A stretch of DNA of 64,000 bases from Chytridium lagenaria (GCA_025449115.1 JAHLKC010000148.1:33870-97869); one strand, 5' to 3'. Shown: positions 44,105 to 56,016, numbered from the stretch's first letter. Notes: generated by a model from the letters alone, not told the origin. Numbers and translations are program-made.

Positions 44105-44702
44105 GTTCCTTCTGTGACTCCTTCGTGTTCTTCTCGTGCAGCGGTCTGATCAAGATTCATGTATTTATTCCAGACTTTATATTATGTTACTTTTAAATAT
44201 AAATATTTCTTTAATTACCTTTGGAATGATACCTCGACACTAGAGGGAAGTCGTTTCCGTTGATTTCGGACTAGCGGAATCTCGTCCTCGTCATCCGTCG
44301 GTAAATCTGGTCGAAGTATCGGCAATGCGAGGCTATATTTATGATAATAGATTTTATGTTAAACTCATGAGCTTACCTGATGATGTTGCAGCTTTCTGGA
44401 CAGGTTTGCTTCCTCCTGCAGGTCGTCCAGCGTTTTTTTTCTTACACCTCCTGCTTTGTGATTGGATGCGTTTTTCGTTCCTGCCTTCCTCCCTCGCTTT
44501 GATGTGGGGAGGTCCGATGCTCGCGGCGCCTGGGTGTTAAGAGGAGGCAGTATGGGTATGGAACTGAACTTGCGCTTGCTGATGCCGTATCGGAACGAGT
44601 TGCATTATCAGCAACAACAAAGTAGTCCATAATTCTTTGCCTCTTGCGGACCATCCTTCCAATGGTTTCCTCGGTGTTATCCTGTATAGATTCCGACGAC
44701 AT
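44105..44702 (-). pseudogene. 5' part of the interrupted zinc/exonuclease gene
   Basis: It starts MSSESIQDNTEETIGRMVRK at 44702. Low-complexity Ser/Ala follows, then a basic segment with KRGRKAGTK and GRPAGGSK (AT-hook-like). These lie in frames that would join if one A were added to the run of 8 A near 44440. Introns start gtaagc (ending cgaccag) and gtaatt (ending gatcag). The last exon continues across the retroelement: its frame joins GVANQDSFIHDE at 34076 without a stop when the element is removed and one shared T kept. It is the N-terminus of the gene at 29757-34076. Confidence 0.75.
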
Positions 44703-45874
44703 GATGGATGGATGGATGGAATGTGATGGTGATGGTAGGGCGACGGATGGTAAACAAAAGGAAACAAAGAAACAAAAGATGTTAATAAACGGTCTGCAAA
44801 AGGTTATTGGCTGTTTTGGATTACTTATAAAAAGAGCGCTCATTGGCTCTTTTACATCATTGGCTGTTTTAAAACTATATAGGATCATGGTACGGTATGG
44901 CAAGTGGGCCTTTTTTTACATAATTCAGACAGTACCGTATGATTTGTATCGAATTATACTACAGCTGTAAACGGCCATCTACGGGAGCCTTCCGTTTTTC
45001 AACCATAAGACTTTACTGCAACCTAAAGCTTTTAATCTTGAATATACCTTATACAGTCGTACTTAAATAGAATCTCCTAAGCCACGTCCGCATAAAGAAA
45101 ATGTTCTTCCTATTTATCCCACCTACACAGTGTTCAGTATACAAACTTTGACGTCAGGCCGCAATACTCTTTTCCACAAAGGTATTTTTTACCTTTTTTG
45201 CTTTGTCAAACTATGCTGAATTTGTGGTCATATTCTTTGTGTATACGCTGACTTTCGCAGAATGTTGACGCTGCCAATGCAGGTATATGTACGTTTTGTT
45301 GCATGTACGTACGCTTACGTGCGTACACGTGCATACACGTGCATTTTTTACGAGGATGTATAAAGAAAGCCTCCACCTATAAAACAAACGCAAACGTAAA
45401 AGGGTCTAGAAAGAAAGTCAAATTGTAAATGCCCTCATAAGCGTTGGTTGATTCCGCGCGTACAAAATGGAGAAAGATAGGAAAACGAAGCATCGAAGTG
45501 AAAAGAAAATTAAGGGAATAATATATTCTTTGGCCAAGAGTAATGCGAGGTCGTAGCAACAATGCCTGCTGCGAAACGACGGATGTGTCTTCCAAATATT
45601 CATAGCAACGCGGTTCAGCGAGGAAGTCACGTTTTGCATCCCCTTACAAGTTGTGTATTCTAATTTTAACAAATTATAAAGACAGTACGGCCGCAATAGA
45701 AAGAACAGCGACAAATCATGAGCGAATTACACGCAGCGGGTAATAAAAGTGACAACGAAAAATCGAGAGAATAAAAGAGGATGAAAAAGGAGACACAGTA
45801 AAAGAATTGTGCAATGACAACACTTGTTGAGATATAAAAAAAATAAAAAAATAACAATACGTAACAAAAGGCCG
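44703..45874. other. Intergenic stretch
   Basis: No gene is recognisable. 45300-45345 has repeats of TACACGTGCA and TACGTGCG, several of them containing CACGTG palindromes. Confidence 0.5.
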
Positions 45875-48800
45875 TCAAGTACAAGTGTACTTGACATATA
45901 CTGCACCCAGCCCCAGGCCTCAGCTCCCAATGCCAATTCTCAGACGGTACCGACCTCACAAACCCAAATCGAGATGCATTCTCACTCATCCACTTGAAAA
46001 CCGAGGATCCGAAACGCTGATGTCAAGCGCGATGCCGTTTTGGTGATTGCTGAATCCAGGTCTGAAATACAAAAAATGTGTTTGTAAATAAACAAAGGAA
46101 ATTGGGAAAACTTACTTTCAGCAAGGTTACCGCTGTTACATTTCTTAGTGAGGTAACATCCGTAAAGCTCGGTTTGCTTGGCTTGTGTGCGGAAACCAGA
46201 TTTGAGACGAAGTCCGATGCTTGAGGATTCGGCGGCTTTTTCCATCTTGAGGAACGCGCACGCTGTCTCGACCACAACGCTGATACCGCCGATCTAAGAA
46301 AGAAAAAAAAAAAAGTTAAAGAATAATGTTAGTTTGCCATTATAGGAATATTAAAAGCCAAGACATAAAAGTATTTACCTTGGTGCAACTCTTTTTCCCA
46401 ATTGGTTTCCCGTGTTCATAAGCCTCACCGCAGTCTGTAACGTCAGTGAAATTACAGTTCACTTCGGAAATAGATTTTGACGAACTCTTGCTGGTTGCGG
46501 GTACAGCAGGTGAGCCATCGACTTTTTTAGAAGGAGTTTTCGCTCCGTGAACTCGATTTTCTACCGGAGATTTCGAACCGGGGCTTGATGAGTGTGGTTC
46601 TGAGGCCAAGTGTTTTGCGGCATTTCCAGCTGAAGCTTCAGTTGCTCCCGCATGTATCGGTTTTGCTGACTTAGTGGCACCAGATACCGGAGGCTCCGGA
46701 CCCAAAGGTTTTGACGGCGATGCTCCACTCTGCCCCGCATGTTTCGAATTCGTGGACTTATCAGCTGCTTTTGAAGAGGGAGGCTCCGGCCCCGAAGGCT
46801 TTGACGGCGACGCTCTACTGTGCCCCGCATGTTTCGAACCCGTGGACTTCTCGGTGGCTTTTGGAGAGGGAGGCTCCGGACCTAAGGGCTTTGACGGCGA
46901 TGATCCACTGCTCCGCATGTTTCAACTTTGTGGACTTCTCGCGGCTTGAGACGAGGGATGCTCCGGACCCAAAGGCTTTTTCATCGGTGATGCTCCACTC
47001 TCCCCCGCAGGTTTCGAATTCGTAGACTTCTCACCGGCTTTAGGCGTATGATGTTCCGGTCCCAAAGGCTTTGACGGTGGCGCTCCACTCGCTCCTGCAT
47101 GTTTCGACTTTGTGGACTTCTCGCCGGCTTGAGACGAGGGATGCTCCGGACCCAAAGGCTTTTTCATCGGTGATGCTCCACTCTCCCCCGCAGGTTTCGA
47201 ATTCGTAGACTTCTCACGGATTTAGGCGTATGATGTCCGGTCCCAAAGGCTTTGACGGTGACGCTCCACTCGCTGCCCCGCATGTTTCGACTTCATGGAC
47301 TTCTCGGCGGCTTTTGAAGAGGGATGTTCCGGGCCTGAAGGCTTCGACGGTGACGCTCCACTGTGCCCCGCAGTTTTGAATTCGTGACTTCTCGGCGGCT
47401 TTTGGAGAGGGAGGCTCTGGACCCAAAGGCTTTGACGGTGACGCTCCACTGTGCCCCGCATGTTTCAAACCCGTGACTTCTCGGCGGCTTTTGAGAGGGA
47501 GGCTCTGGACCCAAAGGCTTTGACGGTGACGCTCCACTCGCTCCCGCATGTTTCGACTCATGGACTTCTCACCGGCTTTAGGCGATGATGTTCCGGTCCC
47601 AAAGGCTTTGACGGTGATGATCCATCTTCCCCGCATGTTTTGAACGTGGACTTCTCGCGGCTTTTGAGAGGGAGGCTCTGGACCCAAGGGCTTTGACGTT
47701 GACGCTCCACTGTGCCCCGCATGTTTCGAACCCGTGGACTTCTCGGCGGCTTTTGGAGAGGGAGGCTCTGGACCCAAAGGCTTTGACGGCGATGATCCAC
47801 TGTGCCCCGCATGTTTTAACGTGGATTTCTCGGCGGCTTTTGGAGAGGCGGTCCGGACCTGAAGGCTTTGGCGATGACGCTCCACTCGCTCCCGCATGTT
47901 TCGACTTTGTGGACTTCTCGCCGGCTTTAGACGAGTGATGCTCCGGACCCAAAGGCTTTGACGGTGATGATCCACTCTTCCCCGCAGGTTTAGAATTCGT
48001 AGACTTCTCAGCGGATTTAGGCGTATGATGCTCCGGACCTAAAGGCTTGGACGGCGACGCTCCACTGTGCCCCGCATGTTTCGACTTTGTAGACTTCTCA
48101 GCGGATTTAGGCGTATGATGCTCCGGACCCAAAGGTTTTGACGTTGACGCTTTACTATGCCCCGCATGTTTCGAACCCATGGACTTCTCAGCTGCTTTTG
48201 AAGAGGGGTGCTTCGGACCTGAAGGTTTTGACGGTGACGCTCCACTCGGTCCCGCATGCTTCGACTTTGTGGACTTCTCAGCGGCTTTAGACGAGGGATG
48301 TTCCGGATCCAAGGGCTTTGACGGTGACGCTCCACCATGTCCCGCAGATTTCGACGTAGACTTTCCATGCAACGGAGGTTCTGGACCCAAAGGCTTTGAG
48401 GGTGACGTTCCACTCGCCGGTTTCGATTTTTTCGACTTTTCATGAGCGCCAGACGATGGATGCCCCAGATTCCACTGATTTGACCCTTCTCCGTGTGAAG
48501 CCGAACCTGAAGGTTTTTCCGGGGTGGTGCTGTGAGAGTCGGGCTTTGAGGATTTACGAGTCCGTCGAGATCTTTTCAACGTTTTTAACGTGCTGTCAAG
48601 TTTTTCGAGTCTGAAAAAAAAACAGAATATTGTTAGTTGTTTGGTTTTGAAATTTTTGGTATACCCTTTATGTACGCTGGTGATGTCGATGGATGAATGA
48701 ATGAATGTGAGTTGAGTTTCAATATCACGAAATGGGGGGTATCTTACACTGGTGCTGCGCTTTATAAAATGTCAGAACCTTTGTTATGCCATAGAAGAAT

Positions 48801-50136
48801 TGAACTTACATTTTCCTTTTGTATGTGTCCCAATTCCTATGAGATTTTTAAAAAAGATGCGTGTAAAGAGGAATGTTTGGTTAGTATATTGTGTCGACGG
48901 GGAAGGTGGGTTGGTGAAGTCCAGAGTAAGACCATTGAGGGGTTTATGATGACTCACATTCCGGAAGATCTATTCAACATGTGGGGAGATACGGTTAGAT
49001 TTGAGAACTGATATTCTCGACGGTTGAAAGTAGAGACTCACCCATGTTTCGATTTCGTGGACTTTTCCGGACCTAAAGGCTTTGACGGTGACGATCCCTT
49101 ATCACCCGCAGGTGTCGTCGTGGACTTTGTATTGCCATGCAACGGATGTTCTGGACCCAAAGGCTTCGGGGGTGATGTTCCACTCGCAGGCTTCGATTTT
49201 TTTCAACTTCTTATGAGCGCCGGACGATGGATGTCCCAGACTCCACTTGTTTGACCCTTCTCCATGTGACGTAGAACTTGAAGGTGTTTTCGGGGTGCTG
49301 CTGTGAGAGTCGGGCTTTGAGGATTTACGAGTCCGCCGAGGTCTTTTCAACGTTTTTAATGCGCTGTCAAGTTTTTCGAGTCTTTAAAAAAAAAAACAAG
49401 ATATTGTTAGGTGTTTGGTAGTGAAATTTTGGTATACCCTTTATGTCGCTGGTGATGTCGATGGATGAAAGAATGGAATGTGAGATTTTTTGGATTTCAA
49501 CACTACGAAACGGGGGGTCTTACACAGGTTCCGCGCTTTATAAAATGTCAGAGCCTTTGTTATGTCATGTAAGGGGTAAACTTACACTTTCTTTTTGTAT
49601 GTGTCCCAATTCCTATGATTTTAATAAAAGATGCGTGTATAGAGGAATGTTTGGTTAGTATATTATGTCGACGGGGAAGGTGGGTTGGTCAAGTCCAGAA
49701 TAAAACCGTTGAGGGGTTTATGATCACTCACATGCCGGCAGATCTATTCAACATGTGTGGAAATACGGTTAGATATGAGAGCTGATATTATTTCGACGGT
49801 TGATAGTCAATACTCACCCAGGCTTATCATCACTGAACGCAAAACAAGTGATAAAAGAATAGATATCAGTAATGCGATTCCCAACCCCAATGAACACTGA
49901 TTAACAGCACGACATACCCATCGAAACTTGCAAAAAGATCATCATCGCCATCGTTCTTATCTTCAACAACATCATCAAGGTCACCATCATCCAACCCAAC
50001 ACCAATCTTCTTCCCCTCAGATCCCCTCCGATTCCTTTCTGCTCTCGTCAATGTCTTTGCATTGGATATCGATTGCACGGCGACTGACTTGCAGGAGCAG
50101 CACCGTCAGGATGAAGGCGGCGAGTGACCACTTCAT
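45875..50136 (-). pseudogene. Secreted VanY-like (M15) carboxypeptidase with repeat stalk, frameshifted
   Basis: Paralogue of the gene at 50896-52556. It starts MKWSLAAFILTVLLLQ (signal peptide) at 50136. A one-base insertion follows, then an acidic stretch, a 15-nt microexon (49802-49816 region) and a duplicated Ser/Lys-rich exon. About 20 copies of a 30-residue Pro/Ser/Lys repeat (46690-48420) come next. The domain start is SEVNCNFTDVTDCGEAYEHG, then SGFRTQAKQTELYGCYLTKK, SNHQNGIALDIS (S-x-H-x-x-G-x-A-x-D zinc box) and, out of frame, ENWHWELRP (E-x-W-H). Single-base losses before and after the zinc box remove the second metal histidine from the written frame. It is either a pseudogene or miscalled. 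Confidence 0.75.
46690..48420 (-). repeat. About 20 tandem ~90-bp coding repeats
   Basis: The plus-strand word GGCTTTGACGG(T/C)GACGCTCC recurs every 85-93 bp from 46704 to 48400, about 20 times. The unit encodes roughly GASPSKPLGPEPPSPKAAEK plus STxSKHAGHS. Units vary by substitutions and by small indels that break the frame near 47220, 47385, 47480, 47640 and 47820. Confidence 0.92.
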
Positions 50137-50895
50137 GGTTGTCTTTTCATGTCATAACCCCGCCATCGGTTTTTTAGGTGTTGTTTGGGTTGACAAACCC
50201 AACATGTTGAAAATTTGTAAAGGATAATAAAGCCTCAGCCTTAAACTATCTGTCTACAGAACTAACACGGTATTTATGTAGGATTGCTCTCCAACTCCAG
50301 AAAGCGCGTGGACGAGATATCGGCATTGTTGTTCAAGGTTTTTTTCATCAGTCACATTTTAAGCTGTCACGAAAGAAAGAAAAAATCATGTTGTTGATAG
50401 GTAGTCATTTGTTGTCCTTATGCTCATTATAACAGACACTCGCGGTAACGTTAACTACAGGTATCAGCTTGAGATATCATGATTTACTGTGTCATAACGC
50501 AAGCCGAGTGGTTAATAAATCATCCCCTCATGTTCGCTTCGGATTTCAAACCCATTTTGATATTTCTTTCCACACGTCATAGCTTCCTCCATCAAAGTAT
50601 TCCACTCCTCCGTCAAGTCAGATGATGTACGTCCCCATCAAAGTTGATTTATTTTACCCTAATCAAAAGGAAAAGTAGGAATACAACATCATCGCATTGA
50701 AGAAAAAAAAAGCGACAAACCACAAGTATTTCTAATGGGTAAAGTAAGAAAAGCGAGGACAAAACTGAGACAGACTCGAAGTAGCGAAAAAAAAGTAAAA
50801 AGGCTACACTGAAAGGATAGAAAAAATGGAAAAGCAGGGTAATAAAAGTAAAAATGAAAAGGATTGATGGAAGGATTGATGGCTAACAAAAGCCT

Positions 50896-52556
50896 TCAAG
50901 TGCAGGTATACTTGACGATATCACTGCACCCAGCCTCTGGTCTCAACTCCCAATGCCATTTCTCAGAAGGTACCGTCCTCACAAACCCAAATCGAGACGC
51001 ATTCTCCGTCATCCATTTGTAAACAGAAGTATTCACAACGCTAATGTCGAGTGCGATGCCGTTTTGATGGTTACTGAACCCGGGTCTAGAAAGGGATAAA
51101 AAGGGAAGTGAGTGAAGGTTAGGGTTAAGAGGAATATGGATAAAACTTACTTTGCGGCAAGGTTACCGCTGTTGCATTTTTTTGTGAGGTAACAATTGTA
51201 AAGTCGTGTCTGCTCAGCGTGTGTGCGGAAACCAGAGTTGAGACGAAGATTAATGTTTGAGGATTGAGCGGCTTTTTTCATTTTGAGAAACGCGCAGGCC
51301 GTCTCGACGACCACGCTGATACCACCAATCTGACCGAAATGTCCTTAGCAATACAAGAAAAAGAAAAAGGGTGATAATACCTTGGTACAAGACTTTTGAC
51401 CTACAGGGTTTCCTTTTTTATAAGCTTCACCACGCAGTCTGTGACGTCAGTAAAGTCACAGTTGACTTCGGAGGTTCCTTTTGACGGACTCTTGCTGGGT
51501 GCGGGTATGACAGGTGAGACATTGCCTTTTTTAGGAGAAGACTTGATTCCGTCAACTCCACTTTCTTCAGCAGGTTTCGACTTTTTGACAGGGGGTTTTG
51601 GTGGTGAAGCCCCGAGGATTCTCCGCGCGAGGCAGAAGAAGAACTTTTCTTTGATGCAGTGCTGACTGGCTTAGACTTGGAGGGGTTGCGAGTCGACGGG
51701 GAATCTTTCGACGGAGATAACCACTGTGAAAACCAAGATCCGAGTTTTGTGATTCTGAATCAAAAAAAAACAAAATAAAATAATTAAAAAAGACTTAGAT
51801 ATGCAGGACAACATCTTCAATAAAATGAATGTTTGAATTTACCCGCTACTTGCGCTATTACGATTGCCAAAGAAGTAGAAGAGGTAATAGTAAGACATGT
51901 GCGTTCAAGTGCGACCAATTTGCTTACGTTGTTTCTGCGCTTAATAAGATGTCATTATATTTGCTGTGTTTCAAATGTTTAAACTTACGTTTTTCTTTTG
52001 TTGCGGAGCCATTTCCTAGATGAAATTTGGAGAGAAACGCGTGAAGAATAGGGAAATAAATGATTAGTATTCCTAGCCAACTTGGTAAAGTCGTAGTAGA
52101 GTGGCATTCGCCGCTAATAACTCACATGCCACGAGACCGGCTGTTTCGTAGTCATTATTGTCAGATTCAAGTTAGTGGAGCTTTGAAACGTTCTGTTGCA
52201 TTCAAAACTTACCCAGCCCTGAAACTGCATACAGCAAAAAGCGATAAAAAAGAGTCGTCAGAATGGAATTCCAACTCTTGCTAAACAATCAACGCGGAGA
52301 AGAAACTTTTTTACATTTTGAAACTCGAAAAGAGACCGTTTTCGTCATTGTCATCATCGTCCTTAGCGTTCTTCTTGGCAGTACCATCATCATCATCGTT
52401 GTCATCCTTCTTTCGCCCAACACTGATCTTTTTCACCTCGGGTCCGCTCCCGTTCTTTGACAGTCCCTTTTGCTCCTTTGCATCAGGGATCGCTTGCACG
52501 GTGACTGCTTGCAGCAGCAGCACCGTCAGGATGAGGGCAGAGGTGGACCACTTCAT
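50896..52556 (-). CDS. Secreted VanY-like D,D-/L,D-carboxypeptidase family protein
   Basis: It starts MKWSTSALILTVLLLQ at 52556, a clear signal peptide (cleavage likely after VQA), then an acidic linker (KKDDNDDDDG). A 12-nt microexon is inferred near 52218-52229, followed by a Ser/Lys/Pro-rich exon (51750-51375). The peptidase exons are SEVNCDFTDVTDC, SSNINLRLNSGFRTHAEQTR and the final exon 50896-51085. That exon holds SNHQNGIALDIS, matching S-x-H-x-x-G-x-A-x-D, and EKWHWELRP, matching E-x-W-H, which complete the zinc and catalytic set of peptidase family M15. Bacterial relatives cut peptidoglycan cross-bridges; a fungus has none, so the substrate may be bacterial cell wall. One frame slip near the GEAYKKGNP exon. 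Exon ends are partly inferred. Confidence 0.8.
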
Positions 52557-53524
52557 TGATTGTGGTTGTCTTTTCAGTAAAAGCAAAGCTCATTTTGTGA
52601 TGATTGATTTGATTAAAAATATGTGTGCTGTGACAATTTCCTTTATTTATTTTCACACGCGCATTTAGACACAAAAACAATGTTATTTGTAGATGTATAG
52701 TAGTATCCATATTTACTACATAGATCTGGTGTGCATATACTTATATGTATGTATAGTGCTTTAATATACATCAACTAAAGCTGATGGTAGTAAATGAATA
52801 TGTATATATAGTATATGGTATATGGTATATACATGTGGTAGATTACATATGTGATATGGTAATGTATGTTATAGTATTATATATATGGATATTTTAATGT
52901 ATGCATGTGATGAATAGTATATATGGGTAATGGGTATGGGTATGTATGAACAGCAGCAGCGTGTAATTACATTAATATATGTATATTGTATAGATAGATA
53001 TAGAATGCCACTGATCTATGATTCAATCTGTTATTTGTTAATTATTTCATTTCATTTATTTATTTATTTATTTCATTTCATTTATTATTATTTTATTTCA
53101 TTTCATTTCATACATATGTACATATAAACTACTCCATACATACATTGACTACATAGAACAATAATGAATATATTATAGTCTGTCAGCGTGTATTTCCATG
53201 TCAACATCATAAGTATGTACATAATCAATATATAATAGTGTGTACATATGTAAATCATAATTAAATTAACTATACAATATTTACTATGCAACATGCATTC
53301 TAGATGATTATTGTATGTATATGCATTCATATCCTATACACATACATATAGGGCTTTTGGTTGTATAATATTGTAGTACTTACTAGTTCCATCCATCCCC
53401 TATATCCATGAAAATGGTGTATTAGTATACTTTTATTTATTAAACCTATATAAAAAATTAATAATTAATAATTAAATTAAACAAATAAATAAATACCATC
53501 ACATCATCACATCAAAAATACAAC
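52557..53524. other. AT-rich intergenic stretch with microsatellites
   Basis: Dense TATATG/ATGTAT words and a (TTTA)n/(TTTCA)n tract at 53040-53112. No gene is seen. It separates the minus-strand peptidase genes from the plus-strand host block. Confidence 0.6.
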
Positions 53525-55257
53525 ATGCTGGACGTCATCCTTGAGAGGCTGGTGGACGAGAACCTGCATGGCCCTACTTCTCCATACTCTCCTGCAAACG
53601 GTAATGGGAGGGGTGGTGGACATCCAGCGTCAAGGCCTAGGTCAGGTGTGGAGGATGACTCGTGGATAATGGTGCAAGAGCAAGAAGACCTTGATGCAAA
53701 AGACCCACGGTAAAAGAGCTTCTACCTTCCACTTCCTTTCATGTCATCATTCTTCTTTTCAAAACATTCACAACTAAACAAGAGACCATAGGTGGCTGGA
53801 GCTTTTCATTGAATACTTTCTCGAGATGGAGACAACAACCAACGATGACCTTCTCTTCTTTGTCCGTCTCCAAGACCCATCCGAACCCGAACACCCAGAG
53901 CCCATCTTTGTAAAGCGAAAAGTCAACAAAACCATGCCCTCGCTCACAGAGTTAATAGACTGGAAACAAACCTTTTTCCTAAACCTCATCATCCAACTCC
54001 CCTGCACCTTAACTGTCGCGTCTGCCGGCGGAGTTCCACAAACGCTGATGGCCCCAAAAAGAAATCACTTCTTACAAAGGCTTCTTCCGAGAGGGTTGTC
54101 GTTGTGGGAGGTGCTACCTCGTCAAATACAGGTGAAGAAGGGACAGAGCTTCAATCTGCTGCTCGGACAGAACTGAAACCCGGTGAAGCACCAGGATCTC
54201 CTCTACGGTTCCAATGCAAGTCTTGGGAAATCTGGTTCGCCCGCGCTCCTCCCCGAAACCAACCCCACGGTCCCGTATGATTGCGTTAAGACGGATCACA
54301 AAAAAAGTTTACGCAGCTCCATACAAATCGCGTATGGACATTAAGGACGCATTCATGAACGAAATCTCTTACCCACTCGTCTACTACACCGTCAACGATT
54401 ATGAATCCTACGACCTGCATCTTGATATCCGTGAACGGGAATACCTCTGTGTCGAGCTTTCTGTAACGCTGCCTGGAGATACATCAAAGCGGGACCTTGC
54501 GGATGAAGTCGCCGCTATCTCTCTCGAGGAAGACTCTTCTCCCTTCCCTGTCCCTGCTGGTTGCTCCAAAGTCGTCTTGTTTCAAGGCGCCGTCCCCTTT
54601 TCCTCGCTCATGGACATTTACCAACAAAAGGGTTTAGCCGCGCAAAATCAACAACGAATCAGTTGGGGGAAACTTCCTGGGGTGGCTCAGGATCAGGATC
54701 CAGTGGTAGGCCTCGGGAAGGAAGTTTTGGAGGGTCAGGTCCGTTGTTTGCTGAACGCACCGAGTATATTATGATGAGAGGACCTCATGGGAAGGGACAG
54801 TGTCAGGTATCGATCAGAGAGTACCTTCAGGCTGCAGTGGAAGCCGAGGAGCCTACGTCACCGCCTTTGTCGAGCTCTGCACCAAAGATGTCGGTGTTGA
54901 GGATTATTGGGAGTACGGTTAGGGCGGGGATCAATGCTGTCTCGGGAACAACGGCGCCACCGCCTTCAACCTGCAGCGTTTAAGAAACCCGAGACGTTGG
55001 TTTGCTCCATGACTTATGTTAATGTGCCGTGGCAGTCTATTATAAGGTGATTTTTTCCCTGAATTTCACTTTCCTTCTTTATTTTATCGGTTTTATTATA
55101 CGCATGCTGCATACTGATTCTAACTGGACTGCTTTTTAGCGACCTGCTTGAATACAAGAAACAGCAACGACAGGAGCAAGCGCCCGCCGACAGCAACCCA
55201 CCTGATACCTCCACCTCCACCGCCATCACCAGCAAACCAGTAGCAGCGCAGTCATAG
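53525..55257 (+). CDS. DUF2045 (KIAA0930-like) conserved protein
   Basis: Exon 1 is 53525-53709 (MLDVILERLVDENLHG). Exon 2 starts 53792 and reads WLELFIEYFLEMETTTNDDLL, then ELIDWKQTFFLNLI and, after a one-base slip near 54013, CRVCRRSST with a Cys pair. Later parts are YPLVYYTVNDYESYD, YLCVELSVTLPGD, KVVLFQGAVPFSSL, TEYIMMRGPHGKGQ and SMTYVNVPWQSIIS (exon ending 55046). The final exon is 55140-55257. The order and motifs match DUF2045, whose animal member is KIAA0930; the biochemical role is unknown. Frame slips near 54013, 54665 and 54955, and possibly a 38-nt intron (54270-54307), complicate the model. Confidence 0.82.
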
Positions 55258-55386
55258 TCCTCCTATATCCACAATAAAACAATAATAATATCAAGATTTC
55301 AAAGTGATTTGCTCTCAAACAGTCGGCGTTGCCTCCCTTGAGACCGCCATTTGGTCCATCAAAATTTTTTACGTTTTTCGCAACGA

Positions 55387-56016
55387 TGCTTCGGCACCTC
55401 TTGAGGCCGTTTGTGAGGGCATCCTCCTCCTCATGGCTCCCTTCCTCGTTGAGCACAAACACCGCTACTGCATGCAGACAAGGTTTGATCACAATCATTC
55501 ATTTCACACCATTCTAACCAAACCCACCCTCCGCAGTATTGCAGTCCATCCCATCCTCTTCAACTCGCATGTTCTCTCTATCCACCCACTGCAACCCTCT
55601 TCTCCGTTCATCCACCCGCCCCACATCGATTTTCTCAAACCCGCTGCTGATGAGCCTTGTCCGTCAAAAATCGGATGACATTAAAGCGGTGGTGTTGAGA
55701 AATCGTGTCAAGGTTGCGAGTAAGAGGAAAGGGAAAAAGTATAAGTTGAAGAATAACCGTGCAGCTGTGTCAAGGTATGTTTTCCTGGTTTTTATGGTGT
55801 TGAGCATTTCGCTGATTTTTATTGGCGTGTGTGAATTAGATGGCTTGTGATGGGAGCGGGGACGTTTAAGAGAGCGCAGGCTGGAATGCGGCATTTGAAT
55901 AGGAAAATCGACGGTGGAAGACGAAATCGAAGCGGCGGAGGGTTATTGCTACGTCGACGCAGTCAAAGTTGTTGAGAAAGTTGATTCCGTATTGGAGGAG
56001 AAAGTATATGAGATGA
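55387..56016 (+). CDS. Mitochondrial ribosomal protein bL35m
   Basis: Exon 1 starts MLRHLLRPFVRASSSSWLPS, an Arg/Ser-rich mitochondrial presequence. It splices (gtttga to ctccgcag) to an exon with KGKKYKLKNNRAAVSR, then (gtatgt to gaattag) to WLVMGAGTFKRAQAGMRHLN. This is the bL35 signature: basic, with K-x-R-A-A...R, G-x-x-K and G-x-R-H. As written the frame then ends at 55975. Adding one A to the A4 run at 55904-55907 gives a basic C-terminus ending KLIPYWRRKYMR at 56016, typical of bL35m. The short gene has two introns. 56017-56542 holds no recognisable gene. Confidence 0.85.

Noticed and set aside
46690..48420. Regular repeats at about 90-bp spacing could suggest a CRISPR array
   Set aside because: The repeats are contiguous, coding, variable throughout and lack unique spacers. 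The context is eukaryotic, with a signal peptide and a peptidase domain on either side.
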